Positions 52,627 through 61,040 of a stretch of 64,000 nucleotides of DNA are shown piece after piece. The position numbers and the translations under genes were made by a program. How positions within the stretch are numbered: the first letter of the stretch is position 1; each line of letters starts with the position of its first letter. The stretch is taken from assembly GCF_016859125.1 (NCBI RefSeq), contig NZ_CP069338.1:11659501-11723500 (forward strand), in the 5' to 3' direction. The stretch comes from Archangium violaceum (GTDB taxonomy: Bacteria; Myxococcota; Myxococcia; Myxococcales; Myxococcaceae). The notes beneath the pieces are model-generated. The model did no database searches. It saw only the letters and a program-made list of their open reading frames with translations, and was not told the DNA's origin.

Positions 52627-54324
52627 TCAGCCGATGCGGGAAGAGAGTGCCTTCAACCAGACGACGACGGCCGCCGCCCCGGCATCGGGAACACCGATGG
52701 CGCGCTCGCCAAGATAGCTGGCACGTCCCAGACGCGGCTTCATCCCCGCGGTCGCCTCCGCGCCTCGCTCCGCCGCCAGGACACAGGCGTTCCAGGCCTC
52801 GGCGGGCGACTTCCCGGCATTCAGCGCCTGCGAGAAAGCGTCCGCGGCCGGGCGCAGGGCGTCGAGCATCGTGCGGTCTCCAGGACGCGCACCGCCGAGC
52901 TCCGCCACGGCCTCGACGCCGGCATGGAAGGCCTCGGCCCAGCCAGTCGCGTCCGGAGCCACGTCCGCCAGTCGACGGGCGGCGCGCAACAACGCGGTGG
53001 CGTAGAACGGGCCCGAGCTCCCACCGATGCCGCGGCGCACGGCCTCGCCCATCGCCGTCAGCGCCCGAGCGGGATTCGTCCAGGAGGACTCGGGCAGGGC
53101 GCGCAGGGCCGCCGCGCCACGCGCCATGCTGATGCCGAGATCTCCATCTCCCGCCGCGCTGTCGAGCTCGGTCAAGCGCGCTTCGGCCGCATCGAGCGCG
53201 TCGGCGACCGTCAGGACCGCCTGCTTGAACCGCTCCATCCCGGGATGCCGCTCACCATCCGCCACGGGTGCTGGCGGCGCGGGCGGCACGGGCCGCACCC
53301 GACGTGCGGGAGCGAGCTTGCCGTTGCCCGGCCAGGCCGGTGCGGTGGTGGCCGCGTCCAGCCAGCGCAGCCGCGCGTCATCCACGCTCAACAGGCTCAG
53401 CGAACAGCCCGGCATCTCCAGCGCCGTCAGGAACGAGCCGCACCACGCCCGCTCCACGAGGACGCCCCGCTCACGCAGCACGGTCAGGGCGCGGTTGGCC
53501 ACGATGGCCAGCTCCATGGGCGGAGTACCACCCAGGCCGTTGACCAGCAGGGCCACGCGGGCGCCGGAGCCGATGCCCCGGTCCTCCAGAATGGTCGTCA
53601 GCAGGGTGTCCACCAGGGCGTTGGCCGGCTGCATCGGTACGCGCCGCACGCCCTGCTCGCCATGAATGCCCAGACCGAGCTCTATCTCCTCCTCGCCGAG
53701 CGTGAAGCCGGGCCGGCCCGCCGCGGGCACGGTACAGGGACCGAGTGCGACCCCCATGGTGCCGAGCTCCGTGGCGGCCGCTTCGGCTTCCCGCGCGACC
53801 GCCTCGAGCGAGGCACCCGAGGCGGCAACGGCCCCGGCGACCTTGTGCACCAGCACGGTCCCCGCGATTCCCCGGCGGCGACTCGGCTCGACGGTGTCAC
53901 GCAGGGAGACATCGTCGGCGACCACGACGACCTCCGTCGGGATGCCCTCCGCGCGCGCCAGCTCGGCGGCGAGACCGAAGTTGAGCCGATCGCCGGTGTA
54001 GTTCTTCACGACCAGGAGCGCCCCCGCCGGTCCCGACACCGCGCGGATCGCCGCCAGGACGGCGTCGGTGCTCGGCGAAGTGAACACATCCCCCGCGACC
54101 GCCGCGTGCAGCATGCCAGCGCCCACATAGCCCGCATGCGCCGGCTCGTGTCCGCTGCCTCCTCCGGAGATCACCGCGACCTCTCGCCGATGGGGCTCGG
54201 CGGGAATGTCCGCGCGAACCACCACGGATTCACCCTCCAGCAGCGCCTGCTCCGGAGAAAGAGCGACGAGTCCCTCGAGCATCTCCCCCACGACCGCGCG
54301 GGGCACATTGACGAGCTTCTTCAT
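52627..54324 (-). CDS. dhaK: Dihydroxyacetone kinase, DhaK-DhaL fusion (ATP-dependent)
   Basis: 565 residues. The DhaK part (1-330) has the ISGGGSGHEPAHAGYVG motif, KNYTGDRLNFGLA and the substrate-binding His221 in LGLGIHGEQG, which forms a covalent link with dihydroxyacetone. A Pro-rich linker (~340-360) joins the DhaL nucleotide domain, with the metal-binding LDSAAGDGDLGISMARG (~385-400) and GIGGSSGPFYATALLRAA. The fused form uses ATP rather than the PTS. No glycerol genes are next to it. Confidence 0.94.
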   Translation of the reverse strand: MKKLVNVPRAVVGEMLEGLVALSPEQALLEGESVVVRADIPAEPHRREVAVISGGGSGHEPAHAGYVGAGMLHAAVAGDVFTSPSTDAVLAAIRAVSGPAGALLVVKNYTGDRLNFGLAAELARAEGIPTEVVVVADDVSLRDTVEPSRRRGIAGTVLVHKVAGAVAASGASLEAVAREAEAAATELGTMGVALGPCTVPAAGRPGFTLGEEEIELGLGIHGEQGVRRVPMQPANALVDTLLTTILEDRGIGSGARVALLVNGLGGTPPMELAIVANRALTVLRERGVLVERAWCGSFLTALEMPGCSLSLLSVDDARLRWLDAATTAPAWPGNGKLAPARRVRPVPPAPPAPVADGERHPGMERFKQAVLTVADALDAAEARLTELDSAAGDGDLGISMARGAAALRALPESSWTNPARALTAMGEAVRRGIGGSSGPFYATALLRAARRLADVAPDATGWAEAFHAGVEAVAELGGARPGDRTMLDALRPAADAFSQALNAGKSPAEAWNACVLAAERGAEATAGMKPRLGRASYLGERAIGVPDAGAAAVVVWLKALSSRIG

Positions 54325-54351
54325 CCGCCCAAAGTGGACGCGCGGCCCGAG

Positions 54352-55371
54352 TCACGTCAAGTGCGAACGCGCTCGCACCACCGCGACATCGATGAGCAGT
54401 GCACCCACGAGGAAGAGCCACGGACCCACGAAGGAGGCCAGCCCGGCGATGCCCCAGAGCGTGACGGCCCCGGCGAGCACGGGCAGGAGCCACGAAGGAA
54501 GCGAGGCCCGGCTCCGGCGCGATCGGGAGAGCAGCACCAGCCCGCCCAGAATGAGCACCGCCACGGACGCCAACGGACGGCCCCGGCCGGAGGAGGCGTA
54601 TGCGGAGACGTAGTTCGTCCACATGTTGTAGCGGTATTCGTAGTGGTCCTCGTACTCCCTGCCGAAACCATCCATCGTCCACTCGCGCACGTGGACGGGC
54701 TGCATGCCGCCGAGGAAATAACCTCCGCCCTGGCCCCAGGTGAGCAACAGCGCCGCCGCACACACGAGCGCGCCCGCGAGCACCCACCGCCCGAGGCGCC
54801 GCTCCTCGGGCGAGGGCGTCCCCTCCTCCTCCCCGAGAGCGGCGAGCGCGCGCCGTTGGTCATAGCCGAGCACGATGGCGGCGAGCAGCCAGAGCAGCGG
54901 CACGATGCCGACGCTCAACGAGAGGAACGCATGAACGAACGTGAGCACCGTGAAGGCTGGCAGGAAGAGCGGGTGCTCGGCCGAGCGCACCGCGCGCACC
55001 GCCGGCTCCGGGAGGGGACGCCCGGCGGCATGAAGCTCGCGCACGCAGATGAGCACGCCACCGGCGAGCATCACCAACGACCAGACGACGCCAATGCCCG
55101 AGAAGAACGGCAGCGCGGAGAGGAGGACGGCCAGCACCACGAGCCCCGCGCCGAGCAGCGCCAGCGAACGTCCAGGAAGGCGCTCGCGAAGGCGCGGGTC
55201 CTCGAGCACGGACCGCACCACCTGGGCGGTCTCTCCCGCGGCACGCCGGGTGGCCTCCTTCGCCACCTCGGGAGAAAACCCCTGGCTCGTGGGAGCGATG
55301 GGCTCTCCGCAGTGGGTACAGAACCGGCCGTTCTCCGCCGGAAGGGGTTTGCCGCAGTGCGCACAGGACAT
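54352..55371 (-). CDS. Zinc-ribbon multi-pass membrane protein
   Basis: 339 residues. N-terminal zinc ribbon with two Cys pairs (Cys3, Cys6, Cys18, Cys21; SCAHCGKPLPAENGRFCTHCGE), a short helical linker, then about eight hydrophobic segments (SLALLGAGLVVLAVLLSAL, VVWSLVMLAGGVLI, LPAFTVLTFVHAFLSLSVGI, VLAGALVCAAALLLTW and others) with a soluble Tyr-rich loop (EYEDHYEYRYNMWTNYVSAY) between two of them. No named family. It lies 27 bases after the DHA kinase start, head to tail. Confidence 0.75.
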   Translation of the reverse strand: MSCAHCGKPLPAENGRFCTHCGEPIAPTSQGFSPEVAKEATRRAAGETAQVVRSVLEDPRLRERLPGRSLALLGAGLVVLAVLLSALPFFSGIGVVWSLVMLAGGVLICVRELHAAGRPLPEPAVRAVRSAEHPLFLPAFTVLTFVHAFLSLSVGIVPLLWLLAAIVLGYDQRRALAALGEEEGTPSPEERRLGRWVLAGALVCAAALLLTWGQGGGYFLGGMQPVHVREWTMDGFGREYEDHYEYRYNMWTNYVSAYASSGRGRPLASVAVLILGGLVLLSRSRRSRASLPSWLLPVLAGAVTLWGIAGLASFVGPWLFLVGALLIDVAVVRARSHLT

Positions 55372-55419
55372 GAGGGCGGAGCCTACTCCAACGCGTTGCG
55401 GGAGGAAGGCTCCCCTGCC

Positions 55420-56004
55420 TCAGCGCTTGACGGCGTATTGCAGGAGCACGACGCCGTTGCGATACACCTTGGTCGAGAGCAACTCGAGGTCGGCCTTCCG
55501 CGCGAGCCGAGGGACGAGCGCCTTGCCCGAACCGAACAGCACCGGATTCACCTTGATGATGACCTCATCGATGAGCCCCGCGTCGAGGAGCGTCGTCGCC
55601 AGGAGCCCGCCGCCGGCCAGGTAGATATCCTTGGGGAGACCCATCTGGGCCGCCCGGATGACGCGGCTCATGTCTGTCTGCTTGCCGGGGCGCGTCTTGA
55701 GCTCCCGCACGAAGCCGACGACATCCTCACGAACGAGGTGGACGCGCGGGTCCGGGCTCTCCTGCAGGGAGCGAGAGAAGACATAGGTCTCGAAGGAGGG
55801 ATATGGATCCGTCACCCCCACATTCAGCCCGAATTCGTAGGTGCCGCGGCCCATCAGCACCGTGTCGTACTCCGATGCCAGACTGTAGAGGTAGTCAGTG
55901 ACGTGCTCTGGCGAGAGATTCGCCGGGAAGTCGTCGACGGAATCATCCTCGCGGGCGATGAAGCCGTCGAGGGACATGGCCACGTGGTATTTGAGCTTGC
56001 GCAT
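55420..56004 (-). CDS. Dihydrofolate-reductase-like (RibD C-terminal) family protein
   Basis: 194 residues from ATG 56004. Start MRKLKYHVAMSLDGFIAREDDSVDDFP matches the RibD_C/DHFR-like nucleotide-binding start. TVLMGRGTYEF, TYVFSRSL and DIYLAGGGLLATTLLDAGLIDEVIIKVNPVLFGSGKALVP complete the fold. Members are NADPH-dependent reductases of unknown substrate, often on stress or resistance loci. The start lacks a strong ribosome site. It is 89 bases from the ATP-grasp pseudogene. Confidence 0.88.
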   Translation of the reverse strand: MRKLKYHVAMSLDGFIAREDDSVDDFPANLSPEHVTDYLYSLASEYDTVLMGRGTYEFGLNVGVTDPYPSFETYVFSRSLQESPDPRVHLVREDVVGFVRELKTRPGKQTDMSRVIRAAQMGLPKDIYLAGGGLLATTLLDAGLIDEVIIKVNPVLFGSGKALVPRLARKADLELLSTKVYRNGVVLLQYAVKR

Positions 56005-56093
56005 CTGGAATTGAATGGAAGAGGGAGATGGGCTTCCGCGACAAGCATTTCCCTCAACGACTGTCTCATGACGAACGCGTGCCGACGCACGGC

Positions 56094-56517
56094 TCACCGG
56101 TCCACGCCCAGCAACGTCGCGAACAGCTCGCGCGGGTCGATGCTCGCGGGAAGCCCGGAGACGCCTCCGTCATTCACCTCGACAACGGCCCAGCGACCCT
56201 CCTCGAGCATCGCGACATCCAGGGTGAAGAAGCGCGCGTCGATTCTACGGGCGAGTGCCTCGAAGGCGGAGAAGTCCGGCACGTCGACATCGAAGTCATG
56301 CGAGGACTCCGCCGCCAGGAGCCGCCCTCGCAATGGCGGAGATCGCGCGCTCCGCGTCTCCCTCGAGCAGGGCGGCCAGATCGATCTGGAACGTATCGAT
56401 TCCCAGCGCCTCGGCCGCGTCCGCCTCCACGTCGAAGGAATCGAACTGATGCGGATTACGGCCGAACACGATGGCCTGGCGGGGAGCCCTTCCAGCACGG
56501 GAAACGAGCGGCATCAT
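56094..56517 (-). pseudogene. ATP-grasp (DUF4343-like) pseudogene with internal deletion and frameshift
   Basis: Two pieces in different frames. The 5' part (56517 to about 56320) reads MMPLVSRAGRAPRQAIVFG, then GRNPHQFDSFDVEADAAEAL, then LALLEGD-type text. The 3' part (to 56094) reads FDVDVPDFSAFEALARRIDA, FFTLDVAMLEEGRWAVVEVN and DGGVSGLPASIDPRELFATL, the end of ATP-grasp proteins. The middle third of the enzyme, about 150-200 residues, is missing. Exact breakpoint is near 56300-56330. It probably makes no working protein. Family identification is by memory of the C-terminal motif. Confidence 0.7.
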
Positions 56518-56525
56518 GAACCTTT

Positions 56526-56550
56526 CGTCTGGGGTTGGCGCACCCAGACG
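56526..56550. other. Perfect 8-bp dyad upstream of the pseudogene
   Basis: CGTCTGGG (56526-56533) and CCCAGACG (56543-56550) are inverted repeats just upstream of the pseudogene start. The rest of the gap to 56859 (about 310 bp) shows nothing else I can support. Confidence 0.35.
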
Positions 56551-56859
56551 ACGGCTCGTCACGAGGGCTGACAAAGGCTCGGGGGCTCGTTCGCGGCGGT
56601 GGCTGCCATTGCAGCACGGTTTCCCTCGCTCGCTTCAAGAGACGGGATTCGCTCCAGAAAGCTGACAATTCTTTTCCATGAGGGCCAAAGCCCTACCATG
56701 GCGATGAACGCGGCGCATCACTGTGTCGGAAAGCAGGCAACTCTGGCTCCGCGATCGACGGCTCTCTGGGTGACTCTCGACCCGAATGAACAAGATGACG
56801 CCACCCGAAGCAGGCAGGCCCCTGCTCGAGGGGCGGCACCCGACCCGAGGACGGACATC

Positions 56860-57591
56860 ATGGCGGAGCAATACGACAGCGTGGGGAGCAAGTACGAGCA
56901 GTTCAAGAACACAGCCACCCTACCCATCCCGGAGCGACACACCTTCCTCCGGCTGGTGGGGAACCTGGAAGGAAAGAGCGTCCTGGATCTGGCCTGCGGC
57001 AGCGGCCACTACTCGCGGCTCTTGAAGGATCATGGCGCCGAGCGGGTGGAGGGCGTGGACATCTCCCCGGAGATGGTCCAGGTCGCGCGTCAGAAGGAGC
57101 AGGAGCAACGGAGGGGCGTGCTGTACCACGTCTTCGACGCCGCGGCCCTGCCCCGGCTGGGCGACTTCGATCTGGTGACGGCCGTCTACCTGCTGAACTA
57201 CGCGCGAACCCGGGACGACATGCTGCGGATGTGCCGGAGCGCCTTCTCCAATCTGAAGGAGGGCGGACGCTGCATCGCCTTCACCATCGATCCCGCCTTC
57301 GACCTGCGGCGGTCGAACTGGGCGGAGTATGGCTTCGAGGTGCGAAGCGAGCGCTTCGAAGAGGGACGGTACGTCTGCGAGGCACGGTTCAGCACCGCTC
57401 CGAGCACCCCCGTCGAGTACTTCCGCTGGTCCACCCAGGTGTACGAGTCCGTCCTGGCGGAGGCCGGCTTCCGCCAGGTCGCGTGGCACCCCTTCGAGAT
57501 TCCCGCCGAGGCGCTCGAGAAGTACGGCGAGGCCTACTGGCGGGAGTACCGGGAGAACCCACTCCTCATCGCCCTGAGCGGCCGGAAGTAG
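56860..57591 (+). CDS. Class I SAM-dependent methyltransferase (toxoflavin-MTase-like)
   Basis: 243 residues from ATG 56860; earlier in-frame ATGs give low-quality text. Start MAEQYDSVGSKYEQFKNTATLPIPERHTFLRLVG is like ToxA-type methyltransferases. SAM motif I is VLDLACGSGHYSRLL and motif II EGVDISPEMVQVAR; post-I FDLVTAVYLLNYARTRDDM is normal. Substrate is unknown. The weak ribosome site GAGG lies ten bases upstream. It is convergent with pdxY (12-bp gap). Confidence 0.88.
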   Translation: MAEQYDSVGSKYEQFKNTATLPIPERHTFLRLVGNLEGKSVLDLACGSGHYSRLLKDHGAERVEGVDISPEMVQVARQKEQEQRRGVLYHVFDAAALPRLGDFDLVTAVYLLNYARTRDDMLRMCRSAFSNLKEGGRCIAFTIDPAFDLRRSNWAEYGFEVRSERFEEGRYVCEARFSTAPSTPVEYFRWSTQVYESVLAEAGFRQVAWHPFEIPAEALEKYGEAYWREYRENPLLIALSGRK

Positions 57592-57603
57592 CGGGGAGCC
57601 GGG

Positions 57604-58461
57604 TCAGGCCACCCGCTCCACGGCGAATCGCTGGGAGGGGTTCACCAGCTCCTCCTGGGCGGCGACGAGCTGCAGCTCGCGGGTCCCAGCGGCCTGGGTG
57701 GCGGAGAAGATGCCGAAGATGGAGGCGGCCGTCTCCCCGAGTGCTTCACCCGCGTCCCGGCCGCGCAGCAGGTGCGAGAGGAAGAGCGCCGCCACGGCGT
57801 CACCCGCGCCATTGGGCGGCGGATCGAGGGGGAGCTGAGGCGTGAGGACCAGCCAGGCGCCCGCGTCCGTGGCCGCCATCATCTCGATGGTCCCGGGCGC
57901 CGTGCCCTCGCGCAGCAGGCTCGTCACCAGCACCACGCGCGGGCCCTTCTGGCGCAGGGCCGCGGCGGCCTCCAGCGCGTCCGCCAGGGTGTGCACGGTG
58001 CGGCCCGTGAGGAACTCCAGCTCGAACTGGTTGGGGGTGATGATGTCCGCGGAGGGGACGGCCCGCTCGCGCAGGAACTCGGGGATGCCCGGCCGCACGA
58101 AGATGCCACGGCCCACGTCCCCAATCACCGGATCACAGCAGTACAATGCCCGCGGGTTGGCCGCCCGCACCTGCGCGACCGCGTCGAGGATGGTCGAGCC
58201 GGTCGCCGCGTCGCCCATGTAGCCGGACAGCACGGCCTGACACTCCGCCAGCACACCGCGCTCGGCGATGCCGTTCACCACCTCCGCGACATGCGAGGGC
58301 TCGAATACCTGCCCGCGCCAACGGCCGTAACCGGTGTGGTTGCTGAACTGCACGGTGTTGACCGACCACACCTCGTGACCGAGGCGCTGCAGGGGAAAGG
58401 TCGCCGACCGGTTGCCGACGTACCCATAGGCGACATGCGACTGAATGGAGAGGATGGCCAC
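57604..58461 (-). CDS. pdxY: Pyridoxal kinase
   Basis: 285 residues, normal length. [48 protein letters not shown] is the conserved N-terminus. CDPVIGD and the Pro-Asn-Gly-Ala-Gly-Asp motif of the phosphotransfer site ([13 protein letters not shown]) are intact. The enzyme phosphorylates pyridoxal in the B6 salvage pathway. It could also be PdxK-like; the two are not separable by eye. Confidence 0.9.
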   Translation of the reverse strand: MAILSIQSHVAYGYVGNRSATFPLQRLGHEVWSVNTVQFSNHTGYGRWRGQVFEPSHVAEVVNGIAERGVLAECQAVLSGYMGDAATGSTILDAVAQVRAANPRALYCCDPVIGDVGRGIFVRPGIPEFLRERAVPSADIITPNQFELEFLTGRTVHTLADALEAAAALRQKGPRVVLVTSLLREGTAPGTIEMMAATDAGAWLVLTPQLPLDPPPNGAGDAVAALFLSHLLRGRDAGEALGETAASIFGIFSATQAAGTRELQLVAAQEELVNPSQRFAVERVA

Positions 58462-58527
58462 GAGGTATTCTCTGCCACGGAGCCGGGCGCGAATCCACCC
58501 TCATGCATGGAATGCACGGGTGGGCCC

Positions 58528-60765
58528 CTATGCCGCCTCCTCGGCCAGAATGTAGGGAAGCTCCAGCGTGAACGTGGCCCCGCGTCCCGGCCCGTCGCTG
58601 TGCGCCGACAGCGAGCCCCCCATCTCCTGGGCCGCCAGGGCGCTGGAGTGCAGACCGAAGCCGTGCCCCTCGTCCCGGGTGGTGAAGCCGTACTGGAAGA
58701 TGCGGGTGAGCATCTCCGGCGAGATGCCCATGCCGCTGTCCCGCACCTCGATGCGGACGCGCCCGTCGAGGCAGCGCTCCATCCTCAAGGTCAGACGCCG
58801 CTCGTCCGCGGGCACCGAATCCAGGGCGTGCCAGGCGTTGCTGATCAGGTTGACGAGGATCATCAACACCTTGTGCTTGTCGGTCAGCACGGGCGGCAGC
58901 GCGGCCAGGTGCCGCTCCACCTTCACCTGATGGCGGGTGAGCCCGGCCACGTTGATGCGCAGCGCGTCCTCCACCAACGGCTCCAGGTGCACGGGCTCGT
59001 GCATCCGGGGCGTGCGGGCGTAGCGCTGCTGCACCTTGACGATGTCGCCGATGTGCTCGGTGTACCGGCCCACGTCGTCGAGCAACGCGACGAGCTCCTC
59101 GCGTTCCTCCAACAGGTTCTGCCCCAGCTTGCGCAGGAAGGGCGTCACATGCTGGCCGCGCTCGTCCCGGGTGAGGAAGCCGCCAAGGTCGGACCGGTGC
59201 TCCTCGAGCATGCCCGCCACCCGGCCCACCTGCTCGAGCCGCATCTGGCCCATCCGCTCCCGGGCGAGCTGGGCCGAGGTGTAGACGCTGTTGAGCACGT
59301 TGCCCACGTTGTGCAGCACGTTGGTGGCGATCTCCGCCATGCCCGCGCGCCGGGCCGCCTGCACCAGCTGGTGATGGACCTCCCTCAGCTCGCGGGTGCG
59401 CTCCTCCACCCGCTGCTCCAGCCCCTCATTGGCCTGCAGCAGGGCCTCCTCGCGATGCTGGACCTTGTCCGCCATCACCCGGAAGGCCCGGGCCAGCTGG
59501 CCCAGCTCGTCTTCGCGCGAGGTATCCAGCTCGACATGGAAGTCCCCCGCGGCCACCCGGTCCGCGGCCTGGGTGAAGGCCAGCAGCGGGCGGGTGATCT
59601 GCTGCTTGAGCACCCAGGACATGATGACCAGCTCCATCACCAGCGAGAACAGGCCGAACAGCAGCACCTGGCGCGCCGCCCGGACGGCGGGCGCGGACAC
59701 CACGCTCTCGGGCAGCACCGTGACGAAGTTCCAGCCGGGCCCCTTGAAGCGAGCCACGCCGATGTACTCGGAATACTCGGGCAGCTCCGCCACCGGCGGG
59801 TCCGCTGGGCGCTTGCGAACCTGCTCGAAGATGCTCCGCAGGTGGCGCTGCTCCTCCTCGGTGACGGTGGGGCCCTTGTCGTTCCGCTCGGGGCCGCCCT
59901 GGATGTAATAGACCCCCGTGCCTCCCTCCCGGGTGAGCAGGGAATGGGCGATGAGTTGGCCATCGTCGCGGAAGAGCATGTTGTACGAGCCGGGCAGGTG
60001 GTCGTTGATGGTGCGGGTCATCAACTCCTCGATGAGCACGTCGTGGCCGATCGTCGCGACATGGCGGCCGTCCAGGTCCAGCGGCGTGGAGACCGAGACC
60101 ATCCATTCCCGGGTGACGGGATCCGGGTAGACGCCGCACCAGACCGTCTCCCGCCTGGGGTTCTTCGCTGGCAGGCTCAAGTCGTAGAACTCGAGGCCGA
60201 GGAACGAGATGGTGCTCTCGGCGTCCTGGATCCACGTGGGGCCCTCCGGCCAATAGAGCACGAGCACGTCTTCCGGCAGCACGGCATAGGTGTTCGTGAA
60301 GCGCGTGTGCAACGCGGGCCCGTATTGAGCGATCACGTCATACGCGGCCAGGATGCGCCGGCGCAGCCCCGCGTCCAGCGGCCGATCCTTCGGGACGATG
60401 ACGCCCGGCATCCTCTTGCCGTCGAAGCTCTCGGGACGATTGCGGACGGTGCCGTCGGGCAGCCGGACGAAGAGGCTGTCGAAACGCGCGTCCACGTCCT
60501 CGTGCTCGAGCGCGCGGATCCGCTCCTCCAGCGCCTTCTGGAGCACGACGTGATTGTCCTGCGCCAGCACGAAGATGCCCTGCTCGCGCTGGCTGCGCTC
60601 CACGACGTACCGCTCCAGTCTCCCGAGGTTCTCGGTACGCACGGAGTCGAGCACGTGCAGGTAGCTGAAGAGCGTGGCCAGGGCGACGACTCCGGCGATG
60701 CGAACCCCCATCTGCAGGAGCGTCGAGCCGGACAGAGAGGCGGAGGAACGGCGGAGGAACGGCAT
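58528..60765 (-). CDS. Membrane sensor histidine kinase with dCACHE and HAMP
   Basis: 745 residues from ATG 60765, the start that gives a first membrane segment (VRIAGVVALATLFSYLHVL). An extracytoplasmic dCACHE-type sensor spans ~40-360 (including VWCGVYPDPVTREWMVSVSTPLDLDGRHVATIGHD). The second membrane helix is LLFGLFSLVMELVIMSWVL (~368-386), followed by HAMP and a coiled coil (~390-470). The phosphoacceptor is His485 in IATNVLHNVGNVLNSV. The ATPase has NLISNAWHAL, DSGMGISPEML and GFGLHSSALAAQEMGG boxes. No response regulator is next to it. Ligand unknown. Confidence 0.9.
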   Translation of the reverse strand: MPFLRRSSASLSGSTLLQMGVRIAGVVALATLFSYLHVLDSVRTENLGRLERYVVERSQREQGIFVLAQDNHVVLQKALEERIRALEHEDVDARFDSLFVRLPDGTVRNRPESFDGKRMPGVIVPKDRPLDAGLRRRILAAYDVIAQYGPALHTRFTNTYAVLPEDVLVLYWPEGPTWIQDAESTISFLGLEFYDLSLPAKNPRRETVWCGVYPDPVTREWMVSVSTPLDLDGRHVATIGHDVLIEELMTRTINDHLPGSYNMLFRDDGQLIAHSLLTREGGTGVYYIQGGPERNDKGPTVTEEEQRHLRSIFEQVRKRPADPPVAELPEYSEYIGVARFKGPGWNFVTVLPESVVSAPAVRAARQVLLFGLFSLVMELVIMSWVLKQQITRPLLAFTQAADRVAAGDFHVELDTSREDELGQLARAFRVMADKVQHREEALLQANEGLEQRVEERTRELREVHHQLVQAARRAGMAEIATNVLHNVGNVLNSVYTSAQLARERMGQMRLEQVGRVAGMLEEHRSDLGGFLTRDERGQHVTPFLRKLGQNLLEEREELVALLDDVGRYTEHIGDIVKVQQRYARTPRMHEPVHLEPLVEDALRINVAGLTRHQVKVERHLAALPPVLTDKHKVLMILVNLISNAWHALDSVPADERRLTLRMERCLDGRVRIEVRDSGMGISPEMLTRIFQYGFTTRDEGHGFGLHSSALAAQEMGGSLSAHSDGPGRGATFTLELPYILAEEAA

Positions 60766-61040
60766 GTACAGCCTCACTGGAACGGAAGTGCCCCCCCATC
60801 CAAAAGAGTACGCCCCTCCTCGCCGTCCCAACCATCGAAAAGGCCTGAGACCTCTGGTGCGGGGGGGCCAGCGCCCCCCATCACCACGCCTTCGCCACGG
60901 CCAACCTCGAGGGTCCTTTCCCTCGTGTTCTCGAGGGCTTGGCGTCACGCAGCCTGAATTCGGAGCCGCGTACGCAACATCCTGGGACGCTTCACCGACA
61001 ATGAGAAAAGTCCTCATCCGACCCAGCGGGAGCCCCCCCC

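Noticed and set aside
52576-56571. A 1331-codon open frame on the plus strand
   Set aside because: It runs antisense to the DHA kinase, zinc-ribbon and RibD-like genes, and the text is Arg/His/Gly-rich with no domain. High GC3 makes long antisense frames common.
57772-60957. A 1061-codon open frame on the plus strand
   Set aside because: It mirrors pdxY and the sensor kinase and has shadow composition and no motif.
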